A stretch of 64,000 nucleotides of DNA from positions 11,472,263 through 11,536,262 of the forward strand of contig NC_037254.1 in NCBI RefSeq assembly GCF_000002425.4, read 5' to 3'. Position 1 is the stretch's first letter, and every line of letters begins with the position of its first letter. The DNA is from Physcomitrium patens. Lineage: Eukaryota; Streptophyta; Bryopsida; Funariales; Funariaceae. This document shows, piece after piece, positions 1 to 12,252 of this stretch. The notes below the pieces were generated by a model that worked only from the letters and a program-made list of their open reading frames with translations, did not search any database and was not told the origin of the DNA. A program made the translations under genes and the position numbers.

Positions 1-1359
1 TCTAAGAAACATGCTCAGGTTTCTGAATCTAACAGGGTAGAGGCTTTGTGATGTTTAGGTCCTAAAATAATATTTATCATAAAACAAAGAGATGGTTTCG
101 AGGAGAGAATAAGACCTTCACTAGGTGTTGTACAAGATTCAAGCAGCACGGTTCCTATTGTAGTTGGACAAAATCATTTTTTGACATACTATCTTCTTTG
201 ATAGCCGTACTCCTCATTTTATGATTGCATTGCTTCTTTGAATAATGTTGAACAGTGTGCTTAGATTCTCTACAATATAAGCACAATCCTTCTTAACAAT
301 AATGAGTCTTTTCTTGCTTAGTAAGAGGTTTGAAACATACCGCATCAATTTGCATATCCTCTACTTTTGAATGTATGTATTGAAGAGATGTTGGTATTGC
401 CATTGAATTATAGTAACATTGAGGTCTACTTGTACGGTTCTCAGATCAAAATTCAAAAAGATGATTGTCGCACTTCACAGCAAAGTCAATTACTTGACTC
501 AATGTTTGAGAATCAGATAAGTTGAGCATTAATTTTTTTTACCTCATATTGTAATCTGTTGAGAAATTGGCTGACAAGTGCAGCATCATCTCACTTGATA
601 TCAGTTGCAAGTTATTAAAACTGTGAAGTATACAATGTTACTGATGAATTGCCTTATCGTACAATATAGATCTTATTGGTTGCAACATGAATTGCTTCAT
701 GTTCTTCATACATGGATTGAAACTCTGCCAAAAAAGACTCCAGATTATCCAATATTGGATCGTATCATTCAAGAAAAGATGAAAACCATGATAATGTTGA
801 ACTTGAAAGAAGCGTACTAATGAATCTAACTTGCAAACTTGGAGTTAGATAGCTTTAAGGTTGAAGTTCAATCAGAAGTTTTACTTGATTGATAAATCCT
901 CTAAACTTTGATCTCGTGCCATCAAACTTCTCGAATAGGGCAATTCTTGGTTCTCTAACACTAGAAGGGTATTCTACCATAAGAGAAGGGATATGATTTG
1001 GTGGAGATGTTGAAGCAGCTATAACCATTTCTATATCTTCACTTCCTTCTAATCTTGTTGTTCCTTGTTGTGGTAAATTGAGTTGATGCAATACAAGCAT
1101 TAACTTCCTCAATTGCTCTTGCATTTGTGCCATTGTATTTTTCATTTCAGCAAGTTCTGCCATGATAACACTTAGAAAAGAGAAGATGTCTAATATCACT
1201 CAAGACAAATAGAAGAGAGGACTTGAAAACAAAGAAAATACTAAGAACAATATCAGTTTAGAAGAGGATAATCCACAACTTCTAATATGCTTAAGTCTTA
1301 TCAAGAAAAAAGGGTAATCCACTCTTAATCAAGATTAGACATAACTCTGATATTGTAAG

Positions 1360-1446
1360 TGCACTCTTGTCAATCTGTCAAGGATAAGAACTTGATAAAA
1401 ATAAATAAACAAGTGAGTCTTTTTTCAAAGGAAGATGAAAAAATAG

Positions 1447-1493
<47 letters not shown>

Positions 1494-1960
1494 GAAAGAA
1501 ATTAAAAAAGAAATTGAAGTGGCTATTGCCAAAAGACAAGAAAACTAATGACCCTTCAAACTAGATTATAAGCAAGAAAGGAATTGATAAGAATGAAAAA
1601 GGCTTCACTCTTATCTTTATATATACTATCTATCTAGAAGCTAAGTGGCGACGTTCTATAGGACTTCCAAAAATATGTTGACTTTACACAACACGTATCT
1701 TAACTTGTAAGGTAAGTTTTCGTTGTGGGTGCCACATAATTAGCTTATTTTGCAAGCTACCAATATGTGTGGCACGTGGTTAACTTTTTGACTAAGTTTC
1801 TAACCTACCAATTAAGTATAAACACATGTAAAGTCAAAGCAACATCTATGAAGCTTCTAAGAAGCTTTTCTAGAAGATATTATGAAATTAATCTATTTTT
1901 ACCTACTTCTATTTATTCATATCATCTATGTAACAATTACAATAAATATATGTTTGTAAC
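1360..1960 (-). repeat. 5' LTR of family G1 element, with embedded AT microsatellite
   Basis: This segment shares extended similarity with 16,490-17,060 (same orientation) and with the reverse complement of 49,915-50,600. The conserved parts include the stretches around 1,640-1,960 describing paired short words such as caagctacc and aagcttctaagaagctt. A pure AT dinucleotide run at about 1,449-1,491 lies inside the LTR. The left boundary is set by the primer-binding-site remnant, the right boundary by the switch to protease sequence of the neighbouring element near 1,960. Boundaries are approximate to within about 20 bases. Confidence 0.7.
1449..1491. repeat. (AT)n microsatellite
   Basis: Uninterrupted AT dinucleotide run of about 42 bases inside an LTR copy. 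Confidence 0.95.
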
Positions 1961-4400
1961 ACACAACTCTTATATATGATTGACCAAGAATCATTGGATA
2001 TGAAGTAGTGTCTTGAACAAAGAAATTTTGTTCAATGGTCATATATCCAATTTTTACCTTTACATCAAGACAAGCACCATAAAAATCTCCTCATGTATTA
2101 TTTGCTGTACTAATCATCCAACCATGGTCAATATCAATGGACTACCTCCCATATTTGTAGATTTCTCTTAACATAATATTAATCTCAGATCCATGGTCAA
2201 TGAGAGCAATTACTCGATTTACAAAGTCTCTCATTTTTATTAAAGTTTCTGTGGTGGCTCTGACTCAATGTCCTTTGGTATAGTGTCCAAGGCCCTTGTC
2301 ATCATCCTTATATTCATCCAAATTAAATTGTACCTTTTGATTAATACAATATTTTTCCAATTCTTGTTTATCTTTTTTAGTCAAGATTGTATCCAAAGCA
2401 TTAGATACAATAGATTCTCCTGTCAACTGCCTCTTTTGCTTAATAGTATCGATGATGACATCAAAAAACTCTCTCTTTGCAATGCCCAAAATTTCTTATA
2501 AAGTAAATTCAATTTTTGTATTTAACATCCTTTCTTCCAACACTTCTTTCATATCTGTAATTGTCTTAATATCTGATTGTAGCTTATAAGTAAAAAGCTT
2601 ATTCTTTTCTTTGTATTCATTAGCTTCCATCATTTCTTTCCATTTCTCCTTTGATAGTGGTACATTTCTAGGGTATAATATTGATGGCTTAGCTTGGGAT
2701 GGTCTATTAGCTTCTGGTATAGGTACTTCTTTATTTTGTGTTGCTTTTGCATGCCTTTGAGATCTCTTCTTGTTGTTTGGCTCTTCAAAATCTTCTTCTA
2801 TCTCATTTCTACTCTTTTTTACCTCCATCAAAGCTTCATGGTGGGATTTTGCTAAATAAGCATGTACATATATAATATCTATAGGGTCATTCTATTTTGT
2901 GGCATTTTTTATTATTATGGCTGTATTTAGTAATTCTTGCCTTGTTATTTTTTCCTTATTCATGTTGGTAATAGCATAATTCCATAAATCCTCTGTATTT
3001 ATATGCTTTTCAAAAACATCCTCCTTCTTTCTTATAACCTTAATGCCATAAGTAATAGCCTCCATTGATATCATAGCTTATTGAGATAAATACTTTTCCA
3101 AAACCTTCTTCATCTTTCTTTTTCTAAAATTGGTTTTAAAAAACTCACCTATATCTTGCGATGCAATTTTTCCATCTTTCCATAAAATTACTCTTTCTTG
3201 TAGAATATCATCAAAATCTCCACATTCCTTGTGAGGATGCTCAATACTATTACATGAAATATATCTTTGTATAAATCTTTGCTTTGATGCAGGTTTGATC
3301 TTAGATATTTATCCTTTCTCCTTTAGTTTTGCTAATTTGATTTGTAAGTCTTTCATTCTTTTTACCAACTCATCAATTGCATCTTTCTATGGTACAATTA
3401 TAGACATAGGAATTGGAATAGTACTTACTGGTATAACAAATTTTGGCAGTTGCCTACAAGATATTGTAGTTGGTGGAAGTTTAATCTCTTGCCTTACTAC
3501 CACCTTATTCCTCTAGTACTCTCTTTTAGCAAGTATGCCCATAGCTTTAAAGACTTTCTTTCAATCAGTGGTAAGTCCATTGTCCTGTCTATTATCTTTC
3601 AATAGTAATTCCAAATCTTTTTGTAAATTATTGATAGCTAATTGAAGAAATAACTCCACTTTATCATTTTCAAGTGTAAGCTTTTCTATTCGAGATAATT
3701 GAAGAAATTGTCTTTCAAATTTTTGAAATAACTCTATTGCAATCAACTCCTTATTGGATTTATTGATCCATTCCGTAAATCATTTTTTTATTAATTTTTT
3801 AGCATCTTCTAAAAAATATTCTTCTTTTAGTTGAAGGATAAAATCCTCCCATTTTTCTCCATGAGTTTGAATAATTCCCATTATATGTTCACAAAGCTCT
3901 AGTACAACTACAAGCTCAAATATTAGGATCATATCTTTCTCCAACACTTTATTGAGCTCCATCTCTCGAGAATAATACTTAAGATACTTAGAAATATTTC
4001 TTCCATCAAATTGATCTAATAAACCAACAACAGATTGTAAGGCTTTAGTAGCCATTGCTTCCTTGCATTCCACTGCTTATTGTTGTTGAATAAAAAGTGT
4101 AAATGCTTGAAACATTTGAGTTGTAGCAGGATCAAGTTGCAATGGAGATGTCCCAGTGCAATTCCTACTACTACTTCGTTGCCTCCCTTCTACAATAGAA
4201 AGCCAAAAATATTTCTTCAAAAACTCTCTACTCTAGAAATATTCACGTCAGATTTATCAGGTCTATTGTATTGCATGATTTGCTATCAAGAAATACATTG
4301 GATATCTAGCTATAGAGAGTTTAGCTTAAATTTTTATATGTATCTTGTCTTAGCTTCGAAAACTCCTTTATTTTTTATAAAATTTAAAATGTAGCAAAAT
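1961..4400 (-). mobile_element. Ty3/gypsy element fossil, gag to protease (family G3)
   Basis: Minus-strand gypsy remnant. Gag-like frames are at 3,780-4,073 (with the segment FDGRNISKYLKYYSREMEL) and 3,561-3,746, followed leftward by a charged linker region (2,265-3,074) and an aspartic-protease-like segment with an LIDHGSEIN-type active-site region near 2,100-2,200. The same gag and protease modules recur on the plus strand at 56,100-57,705 and 63,394-64,000, which confirms the family. The protease part stops where the LTR of the 1-1,960 element begins, so the rest of its pol should lie beyond the window's left edge. Old and broken many times. Confidence 0.75.
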
Positions 4401-5579
4401 CCCTTCGAAACATATTTTTTCCGCAAAGGATTTTCTCTTCTTAAACTTTAGAAATTCATAACACTTGATCTAACAGTTTAGTTTGTTTCAAATTTACAAA
4501 ATAGGTAGAATTCAGCCTTAAGTTTTACTATAAAAAAAACCAATTGCAAATTCACTTCTGATCTTCTAGCATCTAAGAAATCCTAGCAGATGCTCTAAAT
4601 CCTAATTTACAAGCACCTAAGTACTATTTTCTTAATATCTCAAGAATTCAATATTCAAATACCATAAAAATTATGTAAAAAATTTATTGACATAAATATA
4701 CATATTTTTTGAAAATTTGAGTCAAAACCTTGTCAAATTGCTCAAGACATAGCTCAAGACACCACCACTAGTAAATCGGGTCACTTACTACTCTTAGATT
4801 GCATGAATTGACTTCAAAATCCAATATCTCCTTTAATACAACTTGGAATCAAACAAGCAATATACAAAAAGTATAGCTGCAAAAGTGCTCTCTCCAATTA
4901 TAATTGCCGATCTTCAATTGCCTTCCGTACACATGCGTTATGTCAAAAAGAATGACAATAGCTCCCAAATCAATACCTTAACTTTGAGTGCCTATATCTC
5001 CTTCATATAAATTCCAAATTATATAAGATTTGTACCAAAACCATAGCTAAAAACTTTAGCTCTTTAATCTTAGTCTTCAAAGTTCAAATGGCTCCAAAAA
5101 ATTAACCTTGATTTCTAATATGGCCTCGGGTAGCCTCTTCGAAGTCCATTGGTCATGATTTTTGACCAATAGGAATGGAGATTTTCATCATCCATCTCCA
5201 TTCATCTATATAGATGCCTTAAATTCTCTTTTTGCTACCAAAATCCCTCTTCAATTCTTTTCTTTACAAGATTTATTCAATATATGCTCTAAACACCAAA
5301 TTAAAGAACCAAAATAAGACTTCAAGGGTCACCAATATCTAATAAAGGTGACTCTAAATATTTAAAATTACTACCAACAAAATCAATCTTAAGAGCCACT
5401 ATCAAAAGAAAATAAAATTATACAAATTCTAATAGTAAACTTTTTAAATAACCTCCTTTTAAAGTAGTAATTTAATCACATTCTACAACCAATTAAAATC
5501 TAGTACCATGGCTCTCACTATATTGTTAAGTAAATTATATATTAAATACATAATCACATTATTTTCATATGGTAGCCAA
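4401..5579. other. AT-rich sequence without a gene; possible leader/LTR of the G3 fossil
   Basis: About 1.2 kb with no coding signal on either strand. By position it should hold the untranslated leader and 5' LTR of the minus-strand G3 element at 1,961-4,400, but I could not match it to the corresponding flank of the plus-strand G3 copy, so this is inference. It ends where similarity to the integrase part of the 5,580-9,692 element starts. Confidence 0.4.
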
Positions 5580-8500
5580 ACCACAACATGACACAATTGA
5601 TTATCTGCATATTATTTTTGTTGATTTTGTATAATAAAGAGGTAATTTTGTGCTTTCTATAAGACTGTTGTAAGTCGTTATATAAACTTTTCCACTGTTG
5701 GATTGTTGGTGTCGATGGGACAATGGAAAGTTGTTGGCATAATTGGATATTAAGTAGTCTTAAGAAAAAATGGTGAATGATCGATTCTTAATTGAATACT
5801 ATAATTATAAGCAAACTCCAAGGGCATCAAATATTCATCTCAATCATTATGATGAACTATCATAAATACCTATAACATATCTTCTAAGATCTAATTTGTA
5901 TGCTCTATTTATCTATCTCTTTGAAGATGGAAGGCTGTAGATATAAAAAATCGTAGGCCTAGTAGCTTAAATAAGGCTTGCCAAAAACTTCTCGTGAAGC
6001 ATCTGGGGCAAATATATAATAAGATCTATAATCACTTACTCCCAACATACCATAGGTAGTAGAATTGAGTGCAATAGTTTAGGAGACAATGTGTTGTGTA
6101 GTTTATTATGTTGATATGACTCACAATAGCCCACAAAAGCTCAAACATCACATTCCAAATCTTCCCAAAATCATATCCATGAGATTTGTTCTAAATTTTT
6201 TTTCTTGCCTTAGATGTTTAGGTATTGAAATGTCATGTCCCTCTTGAAGTATACATGTCCGGAGTGTAGCATTGTTAGGTACATAAATCTGCTTCTTGAA
6301 ATAGAACAAGCCATTATTAAGACTATAATCTTAATATTGTATATTGTCCATCTTCAGTCAATCGCTAACCATCTTGAAATAAACATTCCAATGTACATCT
6401 TTTTTCCATTCTATCTCTTTAATTAGGTTTGAAATAATACTATTAATAGTAGCAACTTCTATCTTATTTTTTGATTTAGTCTTTAAGTCTAGTCTCTACA
6501 ATAAGATGTCTAGCACAATATATTGTCACCCTTGTTTGTACTCAAGCTCGATATCAAAAAGCTGTAAATATTTTTTTCAATGATGATGCAATGATTTCAT
6601 ATTTTTTAGGTACAAATTGTGTAGCAAAGATCGATGGTCAATTTGAATAACCACTATTTTTTTCAATAAATAGTGTTGCCACACCTTTATTGCATATACA
6701 TTTACTAATTGATCTTAATCTTGTGTAGAGTAATTGTCTTTTGTCTTTTTGAGCTTGCATAATTAATATACCACATGTTGAAGGTCCCTACCAAAGTCTT
6801 CTTGAAGAATCGCTCTAATAGCAAAGTCAAAAGTATCAATGTGAAGTGTACAAAAAAGGTTGTGATCATACAATTGCAATATTAGAGCAGTAATGAGTAT
6901 CTCCTTCAATCCATCAAAGGCACTTTGTTGTTCCAATTTCCATTCAAATGGGGCTTCTTTCTCCAATAGATTTGTCAATGATGTAATAATGTGTACAAAT
7001 TGCTAAACAAAATGGTGATAATATCCAACAAGGCTTAAAAATGAGTGGACTTTAGAAGCATCCTTGGGAGTTGGCTAATCCTATACTAGTTTCACGTTAT
7101 CTTGTTCTATGCTTATGCCTTTGAAAGACACCACATAACCCAAAAAAGTGACTTCTAACTTCCAAAGTTCACATTTAGATTACTAGCAATAGAAGCGACT
7201 ATCTTGTAATTGGTGTAGCACTTCTCATAGGTGTTATTCATGTTTTTTAGGAATTTTACTATGTACAAAGATATCATCAATAAAGACGACTATATACTTA
7301 TCCAAAAGATCCCAAAACAATTTGTTGATGTGACCCATAAAAGAGGCTAGAACATTGGTGAGGTCAAAAGATAAAATAAGCCATTCAAAATGTTTGTAGC
7401 ATATATAAAATACTAACTTTTTTATTTCTTCTCTTGCAATAGGTATCTGCTAATAGCCACTTCAAAGATCTAATTAGCTAAAGATAGTTGTATCTCTAAG
7501 TTATTCAAGAAGATCATTTACACTTAGAAGTGGATATGTATTTTTAACAATCTACTTACTAAAGCCTCAATAGTCAATGCAAAGTCAAAGTCCACCATCC
7601 TTCTTGAGTGCAAAGAATATAGATAGTTTCTATGGTAATGTGCTTTTTCAAAAAATACCCTTTTCCAATAGTTCATCCAATGTCTTTTGTAACTCTTCAA
7701 GTTCATTTAGTGGTATGCGATAAATTGGCAGATTTGTCAGTTTGACTCGAAGTAGTAGTTTTATTCGAAAGAGGGTACCTTAATCAAGAGGCACACTATT
7801 AGGTAGGTTGGTTGAAAAGACATCCTAATATTCCCGTATGAGTTGTTCTATCTATTCTATTTCTTCGACTATCTTTTCTACCATTGATGCAAGATTTAGA
7901 ACCATCATATATAAGTTGCATATGTTGTATTTGCTTCTTCATAAAAATCATCTCTATGAATAAGTTTTTAGTTGTAGATTATTTTTTCTCTTCATTCCAT
8001 GCAGAGGTACAAAGAGTCACCTCGCATCCATCATCTTTGAAGGAGATTATCCTTGCTATCCAAACAACTTGCATATTTTTTACCTCTAGCTATGGCATAT
8101 CAAGGATAATATCATATCTTAGCTTTATTACCTTAAACTTCTTTCTTAAGACATAGGTATCAATCAAGCTTAAGGTTTCTTTTTCAAATGTCTTACTCAA
8201 TATATTTTCTCGATTATCTACAAGATATATACTTCTTTCTTTGATTATCTTAGTTTTAATCCCAAGTTGTTTGGCAATTTTAGTTGAGATGTAATTTTCT
8301 ATAAAGCCACAATCCACGAGTACTTGACATAGTTATTTTCTTAATAGTTCCATTAGATGCACCAATCAATTCTTTTTATAGTTGTTTGAAGCCATACCAT
8401 TTGTCTCTTAGAGACAGTAGCTATCCCTAGTATTGGCCCTTAGTGCCTTAACTAGAGAGCCTCATTTTCCTACTATGTCTTATTATCAACTTGGTGAGTT

Positions 8501-9692
8501 TCAAGACTAAGAACCTGCCTTATTTTATTGGTGCTTGAATTTTGATATTTTGGACAATCTACGATCTAATGACTTGGCACCTAACAACAAAAATGAAATC
8601 CCTTTTATGCCAATATTTGTTGTCTTTGTCCTGTCAATGATCCTTGTAAGGCATCAATCTCCACTGGCATTGGTTGTTGTGCCATAATATTAAATAGTGG
8701 CATAGAACTTCATGCTATAGGTTGTATTCCACAATTTTTGAAATCTATAGCATCAACCTTTTCTGCAATCTAAGTTGCCTCTTTAAATGTTTGTAAATCT
8801 TTTACTTCCATCTCTTGTTGGACCCTAGGTTTCAAACCTCGTAAGAATTGATCCATCATCTCTACCTCTAAAACATTATCAATTTGGAGACATAGGGACT
8901 TGAATCAAGAAACATAATCTTGCATCAACCTAAATTGTGTAAGATTTACCAAGTGATTGTATTATATCTTCTTTGCATTGATTGGCCAAAATTGATTCTT
9001 AAACTTGGTTTCAAATTCCTCTCAACCACAAAATCTACCTTGAGCTCCATAGTTTTGAACTTGATGTCACTATCAAATAGCTGTCACATCTCTCAAATAG
9101 CTCACTGCATATATAATTCCTTCATTGGTATTTGCTTTAGATAGTTGAAAGTATTATTACATGATTTTTTACATAATAGCTCATAGTAACCTCAACATAG
9201 TGTCTAATGTGACTATAACAATTGACCTTGAATTAGATGATGGCTATGTACATACTACCAAAGAACAATCTAATACTTGCTTTGATACTCATGAAATATG
9301 ACTAGTCTATCTCGAGAGTCTAAGACTCTTCTAATTTGTAGCAATATAAAACCTCATTACAAAGTAGGACAAAATAGACCAAAACAAAACTAAACAGAAC
9401 CAAATAGAATAAGATACAAAAGACAAAATTGAACAAACAAAAATAGAAGAGAACAAAATAAAACTGAATATGAAGATGTAAATCCAAACTTTACTAAGAG
9501 AGAAGGTCCAAAGCCATAGTTGACTAGATAATATCCTACTTCTTTTCTAGAATGTTCTATAGTTGGTGCTACATAGTCTATTAACCTAGCTTCAATTCTA
9601 AAAACTTCTATAATTTCTCAAACATGGTTCTAACTATCTATCCCTATGTGTCAACAATACAATTATCTTATATATACTCCATTACATTATTT
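5580..9692 (-). mobile_element. Ty3/gypsy element fossil, 3'-truncated (family G2)
   Basis: Minus-strand gypsy copy collinear with 58,790-63,393. From its 5' end (right): LTR about 9,289-9,692, initiator-Met tRNA primer-binding-site remnant near 9,274-9,286, gag with a zinc-knuckle-like part (about 8,480-9,200), aspartic protease (8,090-8,317, with the frame beginning MDCGFIENYISTKIAKQLGI), reverse transcriptase (about 7,000-7,900), RNase H-linked RT end (6,763-6,978) and integrase (about 5,600-6,700). Similarity to the fuller copy stops inside the integrase end at about 5,580, so the C-terminal integrase tail and 3' LTR are absent. Many breaks; clearly old. Confidence 0.8.
9289..9692 (-). 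repeat. 5' LTR of the truncated G2 element
   Basis: About 400 bases matching the LTR pair at 57,706-58,285 and 62,866-63,393. It starts just after the primer-binding-site remnant and ends at a conserved tail (ctccattaca on the plus strand), which is the TG end when read on the element strand. It is shorter than the other two copies because a central part present there is missing here. Confidence 0.75.
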
Positions 9693-10439
9693 AAAGGTAA
9701 AATGCATACAAGTAAAAGAAAGAATATTCATGATACAAAAATTCTATATACAAAAAATATTAGCAATTTCTTCTACTTAAAGCAAAAAGAATATTATGTT
9801 ATATCAAAAGCACTCAAAACTATGGAATATTATATTAAAACAACAATCAAACTAACATTTTTAGATATGTAGACTTTGATTAGATAGGAGATATGAAACA
9901 AGCTCAATCTACCACAATATTTGTATTTAGCATTAAAACTATACCTATGTCATGGTCATCTAAGAAACAACCCACTATAGTCTTGTCTCCTTTGAAAACA
10001 AAATATAGAATATTAACTGATGCTTCTAAAGAAGCCACCTGGCTAATAATCTTACTCAAAGACTTGTAAATAGATATAGAACCTCCAATAGTTATACATT
10101 GTAATATAGGAAGTATTAGAATAGCCATAAATCCAACAATTAATCCAATAACAAGACACAAAGCAACACACTATCAATTTACTAGAAAAAAATTCAATCC
10201 GGAGAAATTAGCCTTTAGTATGTACCAACACTAGAATAAATAACAAGCATCTTTACAAAGCCACTTGGGCACTCTTTATTTGAAAAATTCAGGGAAAGAC
10301 TAAATGTAGTTAGCACACTCAACATAACTATACAGTAACAGAATACTTAAAATTAACTCGACACATACTTCTCTGCTTCCAACCTACTTTGAAAAGCCTT
10401 ATACCTTGCTCCCTTGAAACCCTTCACCTTTAGCTAGCA
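9693..10439. other. AT-rich intergenic; one short hydrophobic open frame
   Basis: Nothing recognisable except an 85-codon minus-strand frame at 9,904-10,161. Its first half is strongly hydrophobic (starts MCLVIGLIVGFMAILILPIL) and would form one or two membrane segments. It continues with a more polar C-terminal part containing GDKTIVGCFLDD. I do not recognise a family. It could be the relic of a transposon-encoded or host membrane protein, or chance; there is no start context or splice evidence to decide. Confidence 0.25.
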
Positions 10440-12252
10440 GTATGCCCAAGATTCATAGATTCCAAGGTGAAACCTACATTAGACAATATAGTACTTGCAA
10501 CGACGGGGCAACAATCGCTCTTCAGGTACACCACTGGAACTGGAAGTACATCGTGAGGAAACCATCGAATCCATCAAGTGAACAACAGATTGAGAACTCG
10601 CAACGTACGCCGACGAACAGATAGGAGCATCTTTTGCAACATTGCTCTGACCAAGAACCTCTTTTGAAGCAGTAAATAATTGGTGCTCCAACAACCTCAA
10701 CAACCAGACACAAGCACTTGTCACGAACAACAACAATGCCCGAATGATGAGGCAGAAAGCTCGACACTGCAAAGTTCATTCAGCTCGTCATGAAATTTTG
10801 ATTCCCAAAGAGGACTAGATAGTATCATTAGTTAGATAATGAAAAATGCACCAGCGAATCACAACGGCACTCTTGGCCTTGCGCCATCACCTCACATTGC
10901 AGATCACCTACAAATAGAGACTCAGTCTCGAATCAAGAAACCCTCAAGCTGTAAAGGAATTTTTTGTAGTTATTTCTTGCGTGTGTATTTAGAGTAAGAG
11001 TTGAATTTGGAACTACTGGGACGAGGGAGGTTGTTGGACGATACGCCTCTGTGGCCTGTCCTCAACAAAATCGAGGTCTCAATTGAATGTCTGGATGTGC
11101 ACCCCTTTGACTGGGTATCTATCTAGTATCAGGGAGAACTGTTTTGTATAAGAAGCCTTGTTTACTTGTGATCGGCAAATAAGCGCTGCACTTGTAGCGG
11201 TGTTATGTTTTTATCCTTGTTACCAATCTCTTGCATACTTGTGGATGCTGTTTGACGCGCAGTGCATTACTCTCGCACGCAGCCGAATACAGAAAATTCA
11301 GCCGAAGTTTCACCACCAAGGGCAAATTGGAAGAAGGTGGAGATGCAGGCAGAGTGGATCCAACTGCGATCAAAGACTGCTAATCGACAAGAACGAGGTC
11401 TGAGCGACGAATCTGGCGCTGTGAGAAACCCACGGCAGCGATATTAATGGGGAAAAGCTGCTGCTTTACCGCACAACGCCTGTTCAATCAGCAATGGGTC
11501 CCGAGGCTAGCCGACGGGGGCTAGACAGCCCGTGGGCGGATCCAGGATTCTGGCGAGCCCTTGGTGACGAGAGGCGGCGACCCATGTGTCGGTGAGGCAG
11601 CCCGGTCCAGTCGGCAAGATTGCGCATCCGCATCGACAATGGCTTCTTGCATCCCTCACACAGTCAACGTCACCCTGATTTCCCACACACTCATTGCATC
11701 TATTCATCGCTGCATCTCTCATGGCATAGCCACAGCGCTGACCCACTCATCATCTACCTTGTTCCATCCTTCTCCAGCCTCCTTCCGTAACGGCATGTCC
11801 ACTCTCCTATTGTTGTTGTTGCTGTTGCATTCTGTGTTTTCTTGCCCAACTCCTTCCTCTCCGTCCATTCCATAGTGCCCAATTTTGTTTCTACCCTTTC
11901 TCGGTTTTTCTGTTGGAGTGTTCGAGTGGGCTCTGGAAGAGAGTGGGTGGGGAGTAAGGCAACTGGTAGTCCGAATGGAGGAGTTGGCGAGGTTGTGTGT
12001 TGTTTTTTCCACTAGTATAGGGGTTTGCATTCTAATTCTCGTTCAGGGTTTAAGATTCTCAGTTGTGGGTGAGATTCATGTTTGTGGTGAGAAGGGATAT
12101 TTTTTTCCACGCCTTGATGACCAGGTTGATTTTGAGGTTTCGGGAGGGTTCAGGGTTTATGGGTCGGGGTTTTCAACCTTGTGAAATGTTTTCGTCACCC
12201 GCAACACTGCTTTCAAGTCTTTGCAGGTTCCCGTGAAAATTGAGTTCTGACC
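10440..12252. other. GC-richer non-repetitive DNA upstream of the helicase pseudogene
   Basis: Base composition changes sharply from AT-rich fossil DNA to a GC-richer tract at about 10,440. Several frames of 60-104 codons are open on both strands, but none shows a recognisable domain, and overlapping frames on opposite strands indicate composition rather than coding. The last few hundred bases may be the 5' flank or untranslated leader of the helicase copy that starts at 12,253. Confidence 0.4.

Larger units (their letters stand above)
1..1960 (-). mobile_element. Ty3/gypsy LTR element fossil, 5' end (family G1)
   Basis: Old, broken Ty3/gypsy element read on the minus strand and cut by the window edge. 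Going leftward from its 5' end it has an LTR (about 1,360-1,960), a primer-binding-site remnant complementary to initiator-Met tRNA (around 1,340-1,356) and a gag-like reading frame at 855-1,199 carrying the stretch EKFDGTRSKFRGFINQ, a hallmark of one gag type. Downstream gag sequence continues left to the window start. Its LTR matches LTR-like sequence at 16,490-17,060 and, inverted, at 49,915-50,600. Its right LTR end abuts the protease part of another gypsy element, so it appears to have inserted into that element. Very diverged, many breaks. Confidence 0.75.
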
